A stretch of DNA of 64,000 nucleotides from Paenibacillus sp. H1-7 (GCF_022354825.1 NZ_CP031168.1:6573501-6637500); one strand, 5' to 3'. Counted from the stretch's first letter, positions 8,509 through 16,985 are shown. Numbers and translations: made by a program. The notes: a model not told the origin generated them from the letters alone.

Positions 8509-9114
8509 ATGCAATCCATTACGGACCAATGCTATTCCGAAGCGGATTTTAGCAATAACGATTTTCGGGACAGCGAGATGAAATACTGCACCTTTGTTCG
8601 CTGCAGCTTTAGGGGGGCTTCCATGGAGGAATTGCAGACGACGGGATGCCATTTTGTCGATTGCGATTTCTCGGGGGCCTTGCTGAACGCATCCATACAC
8701 ACAGGCTCGGCGTTTACGAACTGCCGCTTTAAGGCGGCCAGCCTGTTCGTAGCCAGGTTCGAGGAATGCAAGCTGGTTGGCTCCGACTTTTCGGAGTGCA
8801 ATATGAACGGCGTGACGATCGATAGAGGGGATTGGTCTTACACGAATTTGCGCCACGTGAATTTAAGCAAGCAATCACTGCAGGGCATCCGTTTGGTAGA
8901 AGCGGATTTGTTCCGCTGCAATCTGGAGAAATGCGATCTTCGCGACGCAGACCTGACGCGGGCCCAGCTGAGTCAAGCCCAGCTTCAGGGAGCGGATTTG
9001 CGCGGGGCTATTTTGGACGGTGTTGACTTTCAGTCCGTTTCCGTTAAAGGAGCTCGTATGGACGCAGGGCAGGCCATCGCTTTCCTGCGCTCGTTCGGCG
9101 CCAAAGTGGAATGA
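8509..9114 (+). CDS. Pentapeptide-repeat protein
   Basis: 201 residues made almost entirely of A(D/N)LxX-type five-residue repeats, for example ADLFRCNLEKCDLRDADLTR and ADLRGAILDGVDF, which fold as a right-handed quadrilateral beta-helix. There is no signal peptide. Members such as Qnr and McbG protect DNA gyrase, but most have no known role, and nothing here proves gyrase binding. AAAGGGG precedes the ATG by about 8 nt. Single gene with a hairpin just downstream. Confidence 0.85.
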   Translation: MQSITDQCYSEADFSNNDFRDSEMKYCTFVRCSFRGASMEELQTTGCHFVDCDFSGALLNASIHTGSAFTNCRFKAASLFVARFEECKLVGSDFSECNMNGVTIDRGDWSYTNLRHVNLSKQSLQGIRLVEADLFRCNLEKCDLRDADLTRAQLSQAQLQGADLRGAILDGVDFQSVSVKGARMDAGQAIAFLRSFGAKVE

Positions 9115-9127
9115 TCCTGAAACCTGC

Positions 9128-9172
9128 AAAAGTCCCGGCCTGCGGAGCCATCTCCATAGACGGGACTTTGTT
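9128..9172 (+). terminator. Probable terminator of the pentapeptide gene
   Basis: AAAGTCCCG pairs with CGGGACTTT around a 22-nt loop, just 14 bp past the stop codon. The T tract is short, so efficiency is uncertain. Confidence 0.55.
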
Positions 9173-9210
9173 GGTGTAAGGCAACTTTCCAGCTATAATA
9201 CAATTTTCAG

Positions 9211-10173
9211 CTACAGGCTGTCTTCGTGACTCACCGTGATGATTACGTTGCCTTTTTTGTGGCCCTTTTCTACATAGCGGTGGGCCTCAGGAATTTGCTC
9301 CAGCGGATAGAGTCTGTCGATGACCGGTTTTATTTTGCCCGTCTCGATAAGCTCCTTGAGGAGAAGCACATCCTCCCTGCGTTCCTTTGCCACTCCCTGC
9401 CCTTCGACCGACACATAGATTCCGTTCGGAGCCAACGCTTTCCTGGCGCGGGATTTCGCTGCTTTGCCGACCGTATCGAACACGATGTCGTAATGCTCTG
9501 TTCCGTCCGCAAAATCCTCTGTCGTGTAGTCGACGATCTTATCGGCTCCGAGAGATTTCACCAATTCTACGTTTGCTGTACTGCATACCCCCGTAACCTC
9601 CGCTCCAAAATGCTTCGCCAGCTGTACCGCGGAAGTCCCGACCGCTCCGGACGCTCCATAGACCAGTACTTTGTGGCCGGCCCGGATATTGGCTTTTCTA
9701 AAAAAATGCAAGGCGGTAGTTCCCCCGAAAAGGACTCCGGCGGCTTCCGCAAAGGTCGCATTGGCCGGCTTCTCGGCCACTAAGCCGTCTTCCGCCATAC
9801 ATGTGTACTCGGCGTATCCGCCGAACCGCATCCCGGTCATTGCATAAATCCGGTCTCCCTTACGGAATCGTGTCACGGCTTTTCCGACTTCCTCTACTTC
9901 GCCTGCCAGCTCCACCCCAAGGATCGGTTGTCTTGGCTTTCGAATGCCGAGAAAAATTCGCATGGGGATCCAGTACGAGAGAGGACTGTTAAAGCCTCGT
10001 ACTCTGCAATCTCCCGTCGTTACGGAAGTCGCACGAACTTTTACCAATATTTCATTGTCCTTGGGAGCAGGCTTCGGTACCTCTCTAAGCTCCAGAACGT
10101 CCGGTGATCCGTATTTTGTGCATATCATCGCTTTCATTTGTTTCATCGGTTTCATCGGTTTCATCGGTTTCAT
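9211..10173 (-). CDS. MDR-superfamily NAD(P)-dependent alcohol dehydrogenase / quinone reductase
   Basis: 320 residues. AMICTKYGSPDVLELREV at the start, GVELAGEVEEVG near 75 and VYGASGAVGTSAVQLAKHFGAEVTGV near 150 (the AxxGxxG NADPH loop) identify a medium-chain reductase of the quinone oxidoreductase (zinc-independent) branch; the catalytic cysteine pair of zinc alcohol dehydrogenases is absent. ATG at 10173 has GGAGG 6 nt upstream. That ATG is the first of five in-frame ATGs spaced 9 nt apart, giving MKPMKPMKPMKQMKAM, so the N-terminus is variable by nature of the DNA repeat. Confidence 0.85.
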   Translation of the reverse strand: MKPMKPMKPMKQMKAMICTKYGSPDVLELREVPKPAPKDNEILVKVRATSVTTGDCRVRGFNSPLSYWIPMRIFLGIRKPRQPILGVELAGEVEEVGKAVTRFRKGDRIYAMTGMRFGGYAEYTCMAEDGLVAEKPANATFAEAAGVLFGGTTALHFFRKANIRAGHKVLVYGASGAVGTSAVQLAKHFGAEVTGVCSTANVELVKSLGADKIVDYTTEDFADGTEHYDIVFDTVGKAAKSRARKALAPNGIYVSVEGQGVAKERREDVLLLKELIETGKIKPVIDRLYPLEQIPEAHRYVEKGHKKGNVIITVSHEDSL

Positions 10174-10178
10174 CGGTT
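10138..10178. repeat. 9-bp tandem repeat spanning the start codon of the MDR gene
   Basis: GGTTTCATC units (read on the plus strand) occur about four times in tandem, with a diverged fifth at 10135. On the coding strand each unit is ATGAAACCG, so every copy brings its own start codon and Met-Lys-Pro. Confidence 0.9.
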
Positions 10179-10292
10179 TCCTCCACACCTCATTTTGCAC
10201 TCAGTATAGCTGTAGTACGGCATGGACTTACAGATACTAAAGTATGGTTTTGAAGATGGGAGGCGCTGGAACGACGCGAGTACGGATAAACC

Positions 10293-12989
10293 TCACAACA
10301 GACCCAGGTTGCGGGCTCGTGCAATCGCCTCGGTTCGCCTGGTTACCTGCAGCTTGTCAAAAATCATCCGGTTATGCCCCTTCACCGTAGGCAGTGCAAT
10401 GAACAGCCGCTCGCCAATCTCGCGATTCGAGAGTCCTTGGGCGATAAGCTGCAGCACTTCCAGCTCCCGTCCGCTCAACGGCTCTACAAGAGGCTGAACG
10501 AATGGAGATACATGCTGTTCAGCCGGGTTCGAGCCCGGTTCTGCTTGCGGCAGGCCCGAATCGGCGTCTTCTCCCCGTGCCTCGGCTTCAAAAGCAGCGA
10601 GCAGCCTGCCTGTATAGTCCGGCAGGATCTCATGTGCAGCCGCTTCGCGCAGCAGGCTGAACATCGTGACGCCTTCATCGATAAAAAGCCGGATAAACCC
10701 GCCAGGCTCCGCTGCGGTCAAGGCTTTCTCAAGCAGCCACAAGGCGTTCAACGTTCCGCCATGCGCGTACAAAGCAGCCGCTTGGAGGACTATGATCCGG
10801 AGGAGCTCATCCTCCAAGCCCTGTATTTCCGCTTGCTCTCGCAATGGCTCCAGCAGCGCGAGAGCAGCAGACGGGTCACCCTGCGCCAGGCACACCCGTG
10901 CAAGGCTAACGGGAAGCTCGTGCTTCTGCGCCAATCGGGAGGCCGCCATCAGTCGGCCTTGGCGAAGCAGCACGAGCACCTTTGCAGCTGCAATAGGCTG
11001 CAGTTGGCTCGCGAATTGCAGGCGAAGCGCGGTGCGCTCCGCCTCGGCCAATAGGGCGGCCGCGCCGCTGCTGTCGCCCCGCGCCAGCTTCAGGCGGGCG
11101 AGAAGCACCTCGCCCGCAACGGCTCTGTCCGTATGCTCGAGCTGCCTCGCGAGCTCGACCGACTGGAGGCCGTGCTTCATAGCAGCCTCCGGATCGTTCC
11201 ACTCATACCGTATACGGGCCAAGCCCAGGTGTGCTTCGCATGCGGTCGGCAGAGGCGGATCGCCTGCCATCGCGAGCACTTCCCTGTAGGTCTCTGCCGC
11301 CGCGTCCAGCTGGTTGTCCGCCTCTTGCAAGTTCCCGAGGCCAAGCGCAGACATAATCGTGATGACGATATGCCCGATCGACCGGCTGCTCGATAATGCT
11401 TCCGTATAAGCTTCTCTGGCTGCGGCACGATCCCCTTGGAGCTGATGGGCATAGCCAAGCGTCCAGACCGTGGCTGTGCGGACAGGCAGATTGTCCGGGT
11501 CCAAGAAGTCCAGAGCGCGCTGCGATTCCGCCAAAATCATGTCCGCCTGATGCTTGCTGACAGCCAGTGTTGCGCGTATGGCTGCAATATGGCCGATAAG
11601 ATCCCTCGTCTTCTTGTCTTGCCCGTAGCCTTCGAGTTTTTTTTCAGCCGCCTGGAGCTTCGGCTCCACGCCGCTCATTTGGCCCGTCAACAGCAGTGCT
11701 GATGCGTACATCACCCATAACGCGGGCCATGCATCCAATTCCGCACGGGGCAGCGAATGAAGCCATTGCAGCAGCGGAGCCACCGCCCCGCGAAAGATCA
11801 GCGGCATCCCTTCCCCTTCCAGCAGCCTGGCAGCACGCCCGGTATCCTGGGCCGCTGCGGCATGGTGAAAGGCCTCCGGCAGCAGGTTATGGTCTTCATA
11901 CCATTGGCTTGCGCGAAGATGAAGCTCCGCCGCCTGCCTCTCATCTCCACTCTGATGGAGCCGTTTGCGCAGCAGCTCGGCAAAAAGATGGTGATATCGG
12001 TACCAACGCCGCTCATCGTCCAACGGCACGATGAACAGGTTGGCCTGTTCGAGATAAGCAAGAATTTCCCGCCCGGAAGTGAAGGGGACGCTCTGCTCTC
12101 CGAAATCCGAATCGAGGACAGCATCGCAAAGAGGACCGCAAAGCCGGTCAAGAATGGAGGTACTCAGTAAAAAGTGCTGTACGGCTGCGGGCTGCTTCTT
12201 CAGCACTTCTTCGACCAAATAATCCAGCACGAACCGATGGCTGCCGGTGAAGGATGAAATCAGCTGCGCGGGATCCTCATGTCCCTGCATAGAAAGTGCG
12301 GCTAATTGCAGACCGGCAATCCACCCTTCGGTGCGGGATTCAAGGAGAGCGACCTGCTCCGGTGCAAGACTTAGACCCATCACCCCGTCCAAAAATTCGG
12401 TTGTTTCGGAGGAAGTGAATCTCAAGTCTGCAGCACGTATTTCCGTTAAGTCGTCCCGCACTCGTAACCTTGCCAAAGGCAGACGAGGATCTTCGCGGGT
12501 AATAATCACCAGATGCATTTGCGGCGGCATGCGCTCAAGCAGTAGGACTACGGCATCGTTAATCGGACCGTTGGCATTTATTACGTGATAATCATCAAGA
12601 ACGAGTACGAAATGGTCTGTAATGGAGGTTATCTCGTTAATAAGTGATGCAATAACCGATTCAGCCGTAGGCAGCTGTGGTGACTGAAGCAATAAGGATG
12701 CGGCTTCTCCGATATTCGCCGATATTTTACGCAATGCAGCGATGAAGTAAGTCAAAAAGCGGGCAGGCTCGTTGTCCCCCTCTTCCAGAGACAGCCAGGC
12801 GACAGGTTGAGTACAGCGGGAGAGCCACTCTGCAACCAGCGTTGTTTTGCCATAGCCTGCAGATGCGGAAACGAGGGAGAGCTTGCGCTTCATTCCCTTG
12901 ATCAGACGCCCGGTCAGCCTATGCCGGAGAACTGCTTTAGAGCGGAGCGGAGGAATATGGAGCTTCGTGGATATAATGGGAGCGGACAT
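10293..12989 (-). CDS. Large MalT-like LuxR-family ATP-dependent transcriptional regulator
   Basis: 898 residues. STKLHIPPLRSKAVLRHRL at the N-terminus, a Walker A loop SASAGYGKTTL near residue 45, a STAND-type NTPase with LVLDDYHVI (Walker B) near 137, a long TPR-like helical middle, and a C-terminal LuxR helix-turn-helix (LSGRELEVLQLIAQGLSNREIGERL, last 65 residues). This is the MalT/LAL architecture in which inducer and ATP drive oligomerisation and DNA binding. ATG at 12989 has GGTGG 5 nt upstream; an ATG at 13001 is possible. No catabolic operon adjoins it, so the target is unknown. A leader hairpin lies upstream (13070-13135). Confidence 0.9.
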   Translation of the reverse strand: MSAPIISTKLHIPPLRSKAVLRHRLTGRLIKGMKRKLSLVSASAGYGKTTLVAEWLSRCTQPVAWLSLEEGDNEPARFLTYFIAALRKISANIGEAASLLLQSPQLPTAESVIASLINEITSITDHFVLVLDDYHVINANGPINDAVVLLLERMPPQMHLVIITREDPRLPLARLRVRDDLTEIRAADLRFTSSETTEFLDGVMGLSLAPEQVALLESRTEGWIAGLQLAALSMQGHEDPAQLISSFTGSHRFVLDYLVEEVLKKQPAAVQHFLLSTSILDRLCGPLCDAVLDSDFGEQSVPFTSGREILAYLEQANLFIVPLDDERRWYRYHHLFAELLRKRLHQSGDERQAAELHLRASQWYEDHNLLPEAFHHAAAAQDTGRAARLLEGEGMPLIFRGAVAPLLQWLHSLPRAELDAWPALWVMYASALLLTGQMSGVEPKLQAAEKKLEGYGQDKKTRDLIGHIAAIRATLAVSKHQADMILAESQRALDFLDPDNLPVRTATVWTLGYAHQLQGDRAAAREAYTEALSSSRSIGHIVITIMSALGLGNLQEADNQLDAAAETYREVLAMAGDPPLPTACEAHLGLARIRYEWNDPEAAMKHGLQSVELARQLEHTDRAVAGEVLLARLKLARGDSSGAAALLAEAERTALRLQFASQLQPIAAAKVLVLLRQGRLMAASRLAQKHELPVSLARVCLAQGDPSAALALLEPLREQAEIQGLEDELLRIIVLQAAALYAHGGTLNALWLLEKALTAAEPGGFIRLFIDEGVTMFSLLREAAAHEILPDYTGRLLAAFEAEARGEDADSGLPQAEPGSNPAEQHVSPFVQPLVEPLSGRELEVLQLIAQGLSNREIGERLFIALPTVKGHNRMIFDKLQVTRRTEAIARARNLGLL

Positions 12990-13069
12990 GACAACCACCA
13001 TTCTACGCCGTCAATCTCAGCGCTAAATTACATATTATGATTATGTTCGACCGCGAAATCGTTGTTCCT

Positions 13070-13135
13070 GCACAAAAAAAGAGACCCAGCCAACGGGGCC
13101 GGATCTGAAGTGTTTATATATTAAAAAGGGGGTCT
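13070..13135 (-). terminator. Terminator-like hairpin in the leader of the LuxR regulator
   Basis: On the minus strand AGACCC pairs with GGGTCT around a loop of about 45 nt and is followed by CTTTTTTTG. It precedes the LuxR start by about 70 bp, downstream of a TATAAT at about 13141-13146, so it could attenuate that gene. There is no upstream leftward gene it could terminate. Confidence 0.45.
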
Positions 13136-13201
13136 TGTTTATTATATTACACAGGAAACATGTTAAAACCGTAACAGAAATATTTCAATTGTGTAACAAT
13201 T

Positions 13202-13217
13202 TAGAAAACGCTTTCGA
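13202..13217. promoter_or_regulatory. Possible CcpA cre site
   Basis: TAGAAAACGCTTTCGA matches 14 of 16 positions of the cre consensus WTGNAARCGNWWWCAW. It sits between the divergent LuxR and CDF genes. Weak on its own. Confidence 0.3.
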
Positions 13218-13250
13218 TTTATTTCAGAAAAAAGCGCTTCCTTAGCGTAG

Positions 13251-13330
13251 TTGAGAAAAGCTCTCAAATAATTGAAAAAACTTCTCAAATCGGTGATAAT
13301 TGCTCTCAAATTGGTGATAAACGGTCTCAA
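13251..13330. repeat. 21-bp phased TCTCAA array upstream of the CDF promoter
   Basis: TCTCAA starts at 13262, 13283, 13304 and 13325, exactly 21 bp apart; the middle units share TCTCAAATYGGTGATAA. An inverted copy TTGAGA at 13251 makes the 17-bp dyad TTGAGA-5-TCTCAA with the first unit. The last unit ends 9 bp before the -35 hexamer of the CDF gene. Spacing of two helical turns on one DNA face is what a cooperatively binding activator or repressor would use. Confidence 0.8.
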
Positions 13331-13339
13331 TTAAAGTAT

Positions 13340-13368
13340 TTGCCAAAATTTCGACCTTGACGTATAAT
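13340..13368 (+). promoter_or_regulatory. Sigma-A promoter of the CDF transporter gene
   Basis: TTGCCA at 13340-13345, 17-bp spacer, perfect TATAAT at 13363-13368; the start codon is 41 bp further on. The phased repeat array abuts its -35. Confidence 0.75.
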
Positions 13369-13409
13369 CCGAGACATAAAACATTTTTCATTTAGGCAGG
13401 TGAGCCATC

Positions 13410-14393
13410 ATGGCGGAATACGATTATCATCATTTACATCATGTAAAGGAACAATCCCGATCTAAGAAAACGTTGTGGGTCACGCTGTACTTGACCTTAT
13501 TTTTTACGATAGTGGAAATTGTCGGAGGCTTGCTCTCGAACTCATTGGCCCTTCTCTCCGACTCAGCGCATATGATATCCGACGTGCTCGCGCTCGGGCT
13601 CAGCATGGTGGCGATTTATTTGGCGACGCGTCACCCTAACGCCCGGTTTACTTTCGGCTATTTGCGCTTTGAAATCATCGCCTCCTTCCTCAACGGTCTG
13701 GCGCTGGCCATTATCGCCGTCGGCATCTTCATCGAAGGGATTCGCCGGTTTATTAATCCGGAGCCCATCGATTTCAAGCTGATGCTGATCATCGCTTCCA
13801 TCGGTCTTATAGTCAACATTGTTCTGACCTTCGTCCTTAGCCGAAGCATGGAGGAAGAGGAGAATTTGAACGTACAGAGCGCCTTGTGGCATTTTATCGG
13901 CGATTTGCTCAGCTCGGTTGGCGTTATCATCTCGGCGACGCTGATTTATTTCACCGGCTTGCAATGGTTCGATCCGCTGATCAGTATGGTCATTGGGGGC
14001 ATTATTTTCGCGGGCGGTTCGAAAATTATCAAGGAATCGTACATGATCCTCATGGAGTCCGTACCGGAGAAGTTCAACCTGGATGAAATCCGCAAAGACA
14101 TCGCCCTAGTTGAAGGCGTAGAGGACGTTCACGAAATGCATCTATGGGCAATCTCGACGGATCATTACTCCTTGACCGCTCACGTGTTTATTGACAATAA
14201 AATTCAGCCGTTCTGTATTATCCTCGCCATAAACGAGACGTTGAAGGACAAATACGGCATTGAGCACTCGACAATCCAGATGGAGAATGCCAGCATTCAT
14301 CCGCACGGCGAGTACGGCAAGGAATTTCTCCGCCATCAGGAAGAAAAGCATCATGAACATGAACATGAACACGAGCATAAACATGAACATTAA
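13410..14393 (+). CDS. Cation diffusion facilitator (CDF) metal exporter, CzcD/ZitB type
   Basis: 327 residues. Six hydrophobic helices; SDSAHMISD (TM2) and HFIGDLLSS (TM5) give the two HxxxD pairs that form the zinc site in CDF antiporters. The C-terminal cytoplasmic domain (about 210-300) is followed by a run of HEHEHEHEHKHEH, and the N-terminus also carries HHLHH, both expected to bind Zn2+ or Cd2+/Co2+. It exports divalent metal in exchange for H+ or K+. Single gene with its own promoter. A phased repeat array upstream suggests dedicated control, but no ArsR or MerR gene is next to it. Confidence 0.92.
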   Translation: MAEYDYHHLHHVKEQSRSKKTLWVTLYLTLFFTIVEIVGGLLSNSLALLSDSAHMISDVLALGLSMVAIYLATRHPNARFTFGYLRFEIIASFLNGLALAIIAVGIFIEGIRRFINPEPIDFKLMLIIASIGLIVNIVLTFVLSRSMEEEENLNVQSALWHFIGDLLSSVGVIISATLIYFTGLQWFDPLISMVIGGIIFAGGSKIIKESYMILMESVPEKFNLDEIRKDIALVEGVEDVHEMHLWAISTDHYSLTAHVFIDNKIQPFCIILAINETLKDKYGIEHSTIQMENASIHPHGEYGKEFLRHQEEKHHEHEHEHEHKHEH

Positions 14394-14441
14394 TGATGCT
14401 CTTCCTTGTGGCGAGCTTCGCTTCCGATCACCTTGAAACGT

Positions 14442-14494
14442 CAAAAAAATACCCTCCCCGAAGAGAACTGCTTCTTCAGGGAGGGATTTTTCTT
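14442..14494. terminator. Bidirectional terminator between CDF and GH88 genes
   Basis: ACCCTCCC...GGGAGGG stem with inner GAAG/CTTC, flanked by seven As on the left and a T tract on the right, in a convergent gap. Confidence 0.85.
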
Positions 14495-14511
14495 AGCTTT
14501 GAACGGATGGA

Positions 14512-15642
14512 CTATCTTTCGTACCAGTAGCCTTTGATTCCTTTATCCAATCGAACCAGCGCTTCCAGGTAGTAGTAGTCGCCCCAGATCATATAATCGT
14601 CCGGCGCATTGTTGCCGCGTACATGATAAGAGCCGTGCTCCAGGAAGCCTTCCGCATCAGGCTGACCGATCGTCGCATAGCCGTTCACGAGGCCCTTCAA
14701 CGAACGCTGCAAGCCGTCCTCAAGGAAAGCGCGCTCCGGATCGTTCGCGTCCAGGTGAGACAACAGCTCGATAAGACCTGCTGCCGTAATCGCCGACGCC
14801 GAGCTGTCGCGCTCCGTTTTGTCGGTGACAGGCACATCGAAGTCCCAATATACGACGTCGTCCTGAGGCAGACGCTCCAGGAAGTAGCGAGCCAACCGTT
14901 TGGACGTATCCAAGTAAAGCGGATTTTTCGTGTAATGATACGACAGCGCAAAGCCGTAGATGCCCCATGCTTGACCTCGCGTCCAAGTCGAACCATCCTG
15001 ATATCCTTGATGCGTGCCTCCGCGGATCGACTCTCCATTTTCCGGATTGAAGTAGAACGTATGGTATGAGGAATCGTCTCCGCGAACGAGGAAGCGGCGG
15101 GATTTGTCCGCATGCTTGATCGCTACGTCGCGATATTTGGCGTCGCCCGTTTGCTCGTAAGCCCAGTACAGCAGCGGCAGGTTCATCATGCAGTCGATAA
15201 TGATCCGTCCGCCGTTGATCGGATCTCCTTCTTTGCCCCATGCTTGGATGAACTGGCCTTTCTCTCTCCAGCGGGTCAACAGCCAATCGGCCGCTTCAAT
15301 CGTCAGCTGCTTGGCAGCTTCGTCGCGTTCGATGATCCATTGTGCTTTAGAGGATAAAGAGTACAAGAATCCGATATCGTGATGATCGATATGGCTCTTC
15401 GCATCCAGCCGTTTGCGGAAGCTGGCTACCGTCTTCTCAGCCGCTTGCTTGAATACCGGGTCTCCGGAATACTCGTAGCACAGCCACAAAATGCCGGACC
15501 AGAAGCCGTCCGTCCAATCCGTATTGTCGTTAAGCTGATATTTCCCGTCAGTGCTGACGTGAGGGAACAAGTCGCCATACTTCTCGATGTTGGCTCTCGT
15601 CTTTTGTACCGCGTCTTCAATTGCCTGCTTCCACATGCTCAT
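14512..15642 (-). CDS. Glycoside hydrolase family 88 unsaturated glucuronyl hydrolase
   Basis: 376 residues, the length of Bacillus sp. GL1 UGL. The (alpha/alpha)6-barrel landmarks DGFWSGILWL near 45, HHDIGFLYSL with Asp89 and IIDCMMNLPLLYW with Asp150 are present; these aspartates correspond to the catalytic Asp88 and Asp149 of UGL. It hydrates and cleaves delta-4,5-unsaturated uronic acid from oligosaccharides made by polysaccharide lyases. No signal peptide, so it acts on imported oligosaccharides. It lies 70 bp downstream of a LacI regulator on the same strand. Preference for glycosaminoglycan, xanthan or rhamnogalacturonan products cannot be told. Confidence 0.9.
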   Translation of the reverse strand: MSMWKQAIEDAVQKTRANIEKYGDLFPHVSTDGKYQLNDNTDWTDGFWSGILWLCYEYSGDPVFKQAAEKTVASFRKRLDAKSHIDHHDIGFLYSLSSKAQWIIERDEAAKQLTIEAADWLLTRWREKGQFIQAWGKEGDPINGGRIIIDCMMNLPLLYWAYEQTGDAKYRDVAIKHADKSRRFLVRGDDSSYHTFYFNPENGESIRGGTHQGYQDGSTWTRGQAWGIYGFALSYHYTKNPLYLDTSKRLARYFLERLPQDDVVYWDFDVPVTDKTERDSSASAITAAGLIELLSHLDANDPERAFLEDGLQRSLKGLVNGYATIGQPDAEGFLEHGSYHVRGNNAPDDYMIWGDYYYLEALVRLDKGIKGYWYER

Positions 15643-15712
15643 GTCCTTCTCTCCTCATCGGTTTGAATAAAGTGCATTTTTGCTGTCATTTCTCTTCTCA
15701 TCGGCCGCGTAT

Positions 15713-16780
15713 TTAACGGAATGCTGTCGAAGTGGACAACCGCGGAATGAGCGTGAGCGGAATCCGGATTTCATTGCCGGCATTCCCCGCCTCCGGGATT
15801 TCCATCATCGCTTCTCCGGCGAGCTTATCTTCTTCACCAAGCTGGCGCAGCATCAGGGAAACCGCCCACTGCGCTTGCTGGCCGTACGGAATATCCAGCG
15901 TCGTTATCTGCGGATAGCACGAGGAGGAAATGATGTCATTGTTAATGCCGAATATTTTGTAATCCTCCGGCACGCGATACCCTTGCTCTGCAACCGCCGA
16001 CATGAAGCGGAGCGCTACGAGATCGTCAAAGGCGAGAATTCCGATCGGCCCGTGACCGCCTCCCATATCCTGCGTCATGCGAACGATTTCGTGCATCGGC
16101 TGCTTGTCTCCTTCGATAACGAAGGAGCATACCTCTTCCCCGGCCTCCGCAATGCCTTTGCGGAATCCCAGCAGCCGCTGCTTGTTCGTCTCATGAGCGG
16201 TTGACCTCTCGAGGTAAAACAGCGAGCGGCAGCCCTGCTTCACCAGGTGATGAACCGCTTCCACACATCCTCCGGCAAAATCGAGATTGACCGCGCCGAC
16301 CGCGATATCCTCCGGCCAATTCCAGCCGTTGAACAAGACGAGAGGCGTACCGTCGCTTACGATTTGCCGGGTTGTCTCTGTGGACATAGCCAAGCCGTGG
16401 CAGAACAAGCCGTCGACTCTGCGCTGCAGAAGCACGTCCAAGTGTCTTCGCTCCATCTCCGGATCGTATCCGCCTGCCGAGAATACGGACAAGTGGTAGC
16501 CGAACCGGTGCGCCGTACGTTCCATCTCCTCCGCGAATAGCCCGTAGTACCCGATGAAGCCGGGGACGATCAAGCCGAGCTCGTAAGACTTTTTCCGGCT
16601 CAGGCTTGCGGCCATGACATTGCGCCGATAGCCAAGCTCTTCAGCCGTTCGTTCCACCTTACGGATCGTTTCCTCGGACATGGGCACTTTGCGGCGGTTC
16701 AATACATTGGATACAGTAGCTATAGAGACGCCGGCTGCTTCCGCAATATCTACAATGGTAACGGAACGGTGTTTGCTCAT
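15713..16780 (-). CDS. LacI-family transcriptional regulator
   Basis: 355 residues. VTIVDIAEAAGVSIATVSNVLN near residue 8 is the LacI helix-turn-helix plus hinge; the rest is a periplasmic-binding-protein-like sugar sensor (LIVPGFIGYYG near 70, GILAFDDLVALRF near 230). It is first in an operon with the GH88 enzyme. AAGGAAG lies 8 nt before the ATG. Paired AAACGTTT operators 25-50 bp upstream imply autoregulation and control of GH88 by an oligosaccharide or unsaturated uronate inducer. Confidence 0.9.
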   Translation of the reverse strand: MSKHRSVTIVDIAEAAGVSIATVSNVLNRRKVPMSEETIRKVERTAEELGYRRNVMAASLSRKKSYELGLIVPGFIGYYGLFAEEMERTAHRFGYHLSVFSAGGYDPEMERRHLDVLLQRRVDGLFCHGLAMSTETTRQIVSDGTPLVLFNGWNWPEDIAVGAVNLDFAGGCVEAVHHLVKQGCRSLFYLERSTAHETNKQRLLGFRKGIAEAGEEVCSFVIEGDKQPMHEIVRMTQDMGGGHGPIGILAFDDLVALRFMSAVAEQGYRVPEDYKIFGINNDIISSSCYPQITTLDIPYGQQAQWAVSLMLRQLGEEDKLAGEAMMEIPEAGNAGNEIRIPLTLIPRLSTSTAFR

Positions 16781-16802
16781 AAAAGACTTCCTTTATTTAT
16801 CA

Positions 16803-16830
16803 TTTAAACGTTTCAATTAAAACGTTTAAA
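16803..16830. promoter_or_regulatory. LacI-type double operator
   Basis: TTTAAACGTTT, then CAATTA, then AAACGTTTAAA: an 11-bp inverted repeat whose arms each contain the palindromic core AAACGTTT with central CG, as bound by LacI-family proteins. It lies 23-50 bp before the LacI-family start codon. Confidence 0.7.
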
Positions 16831-16883
16831 TTTATTTTAGAAAAAATTTGCTTCCCCGTCAATAGCCTTTTTCGCAGGGCAAA

Positions 16884-16918
16884 AAAATGAACCGCCTTCG
16901 GATGAGGGCGGCTCATTG
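16884..16918. terminator. Hairpin downstream of the SDR gene
   Basis: ATGAACCGCC pairs with GGGCGGCTCAT; an A tract on its left gives a T tract on the minus strand, so it can end leftward transcription from the SDR gene. Confidence 0.6.
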
Positions 16919-16957
16919 GAGTTTTTCGGGTAAACCAGGCTGCTCGACAATCTGTAT

Positions 16958-16985
16958 GACCGCCTTCCTTTGAGAAGGCGGTTCG
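16958..16985. terminator. Hairpin immediately past the SDR stop codon
   Basis: GACCGCCTTC/GAAGGCGGTTC stem, 5 bp past the SDR stop. No clear T tract follows on the minus strand, so it may protect the 3' end rather than terminate. Confidence 0.4.

Noticed and set aside
14348..14393. Short tandem repeat encoding HEHEHE at the CDF C-terminus
   Set aside because: It is a normal metal-binding histidine tail of CDF proteins, not a separate repeat element.
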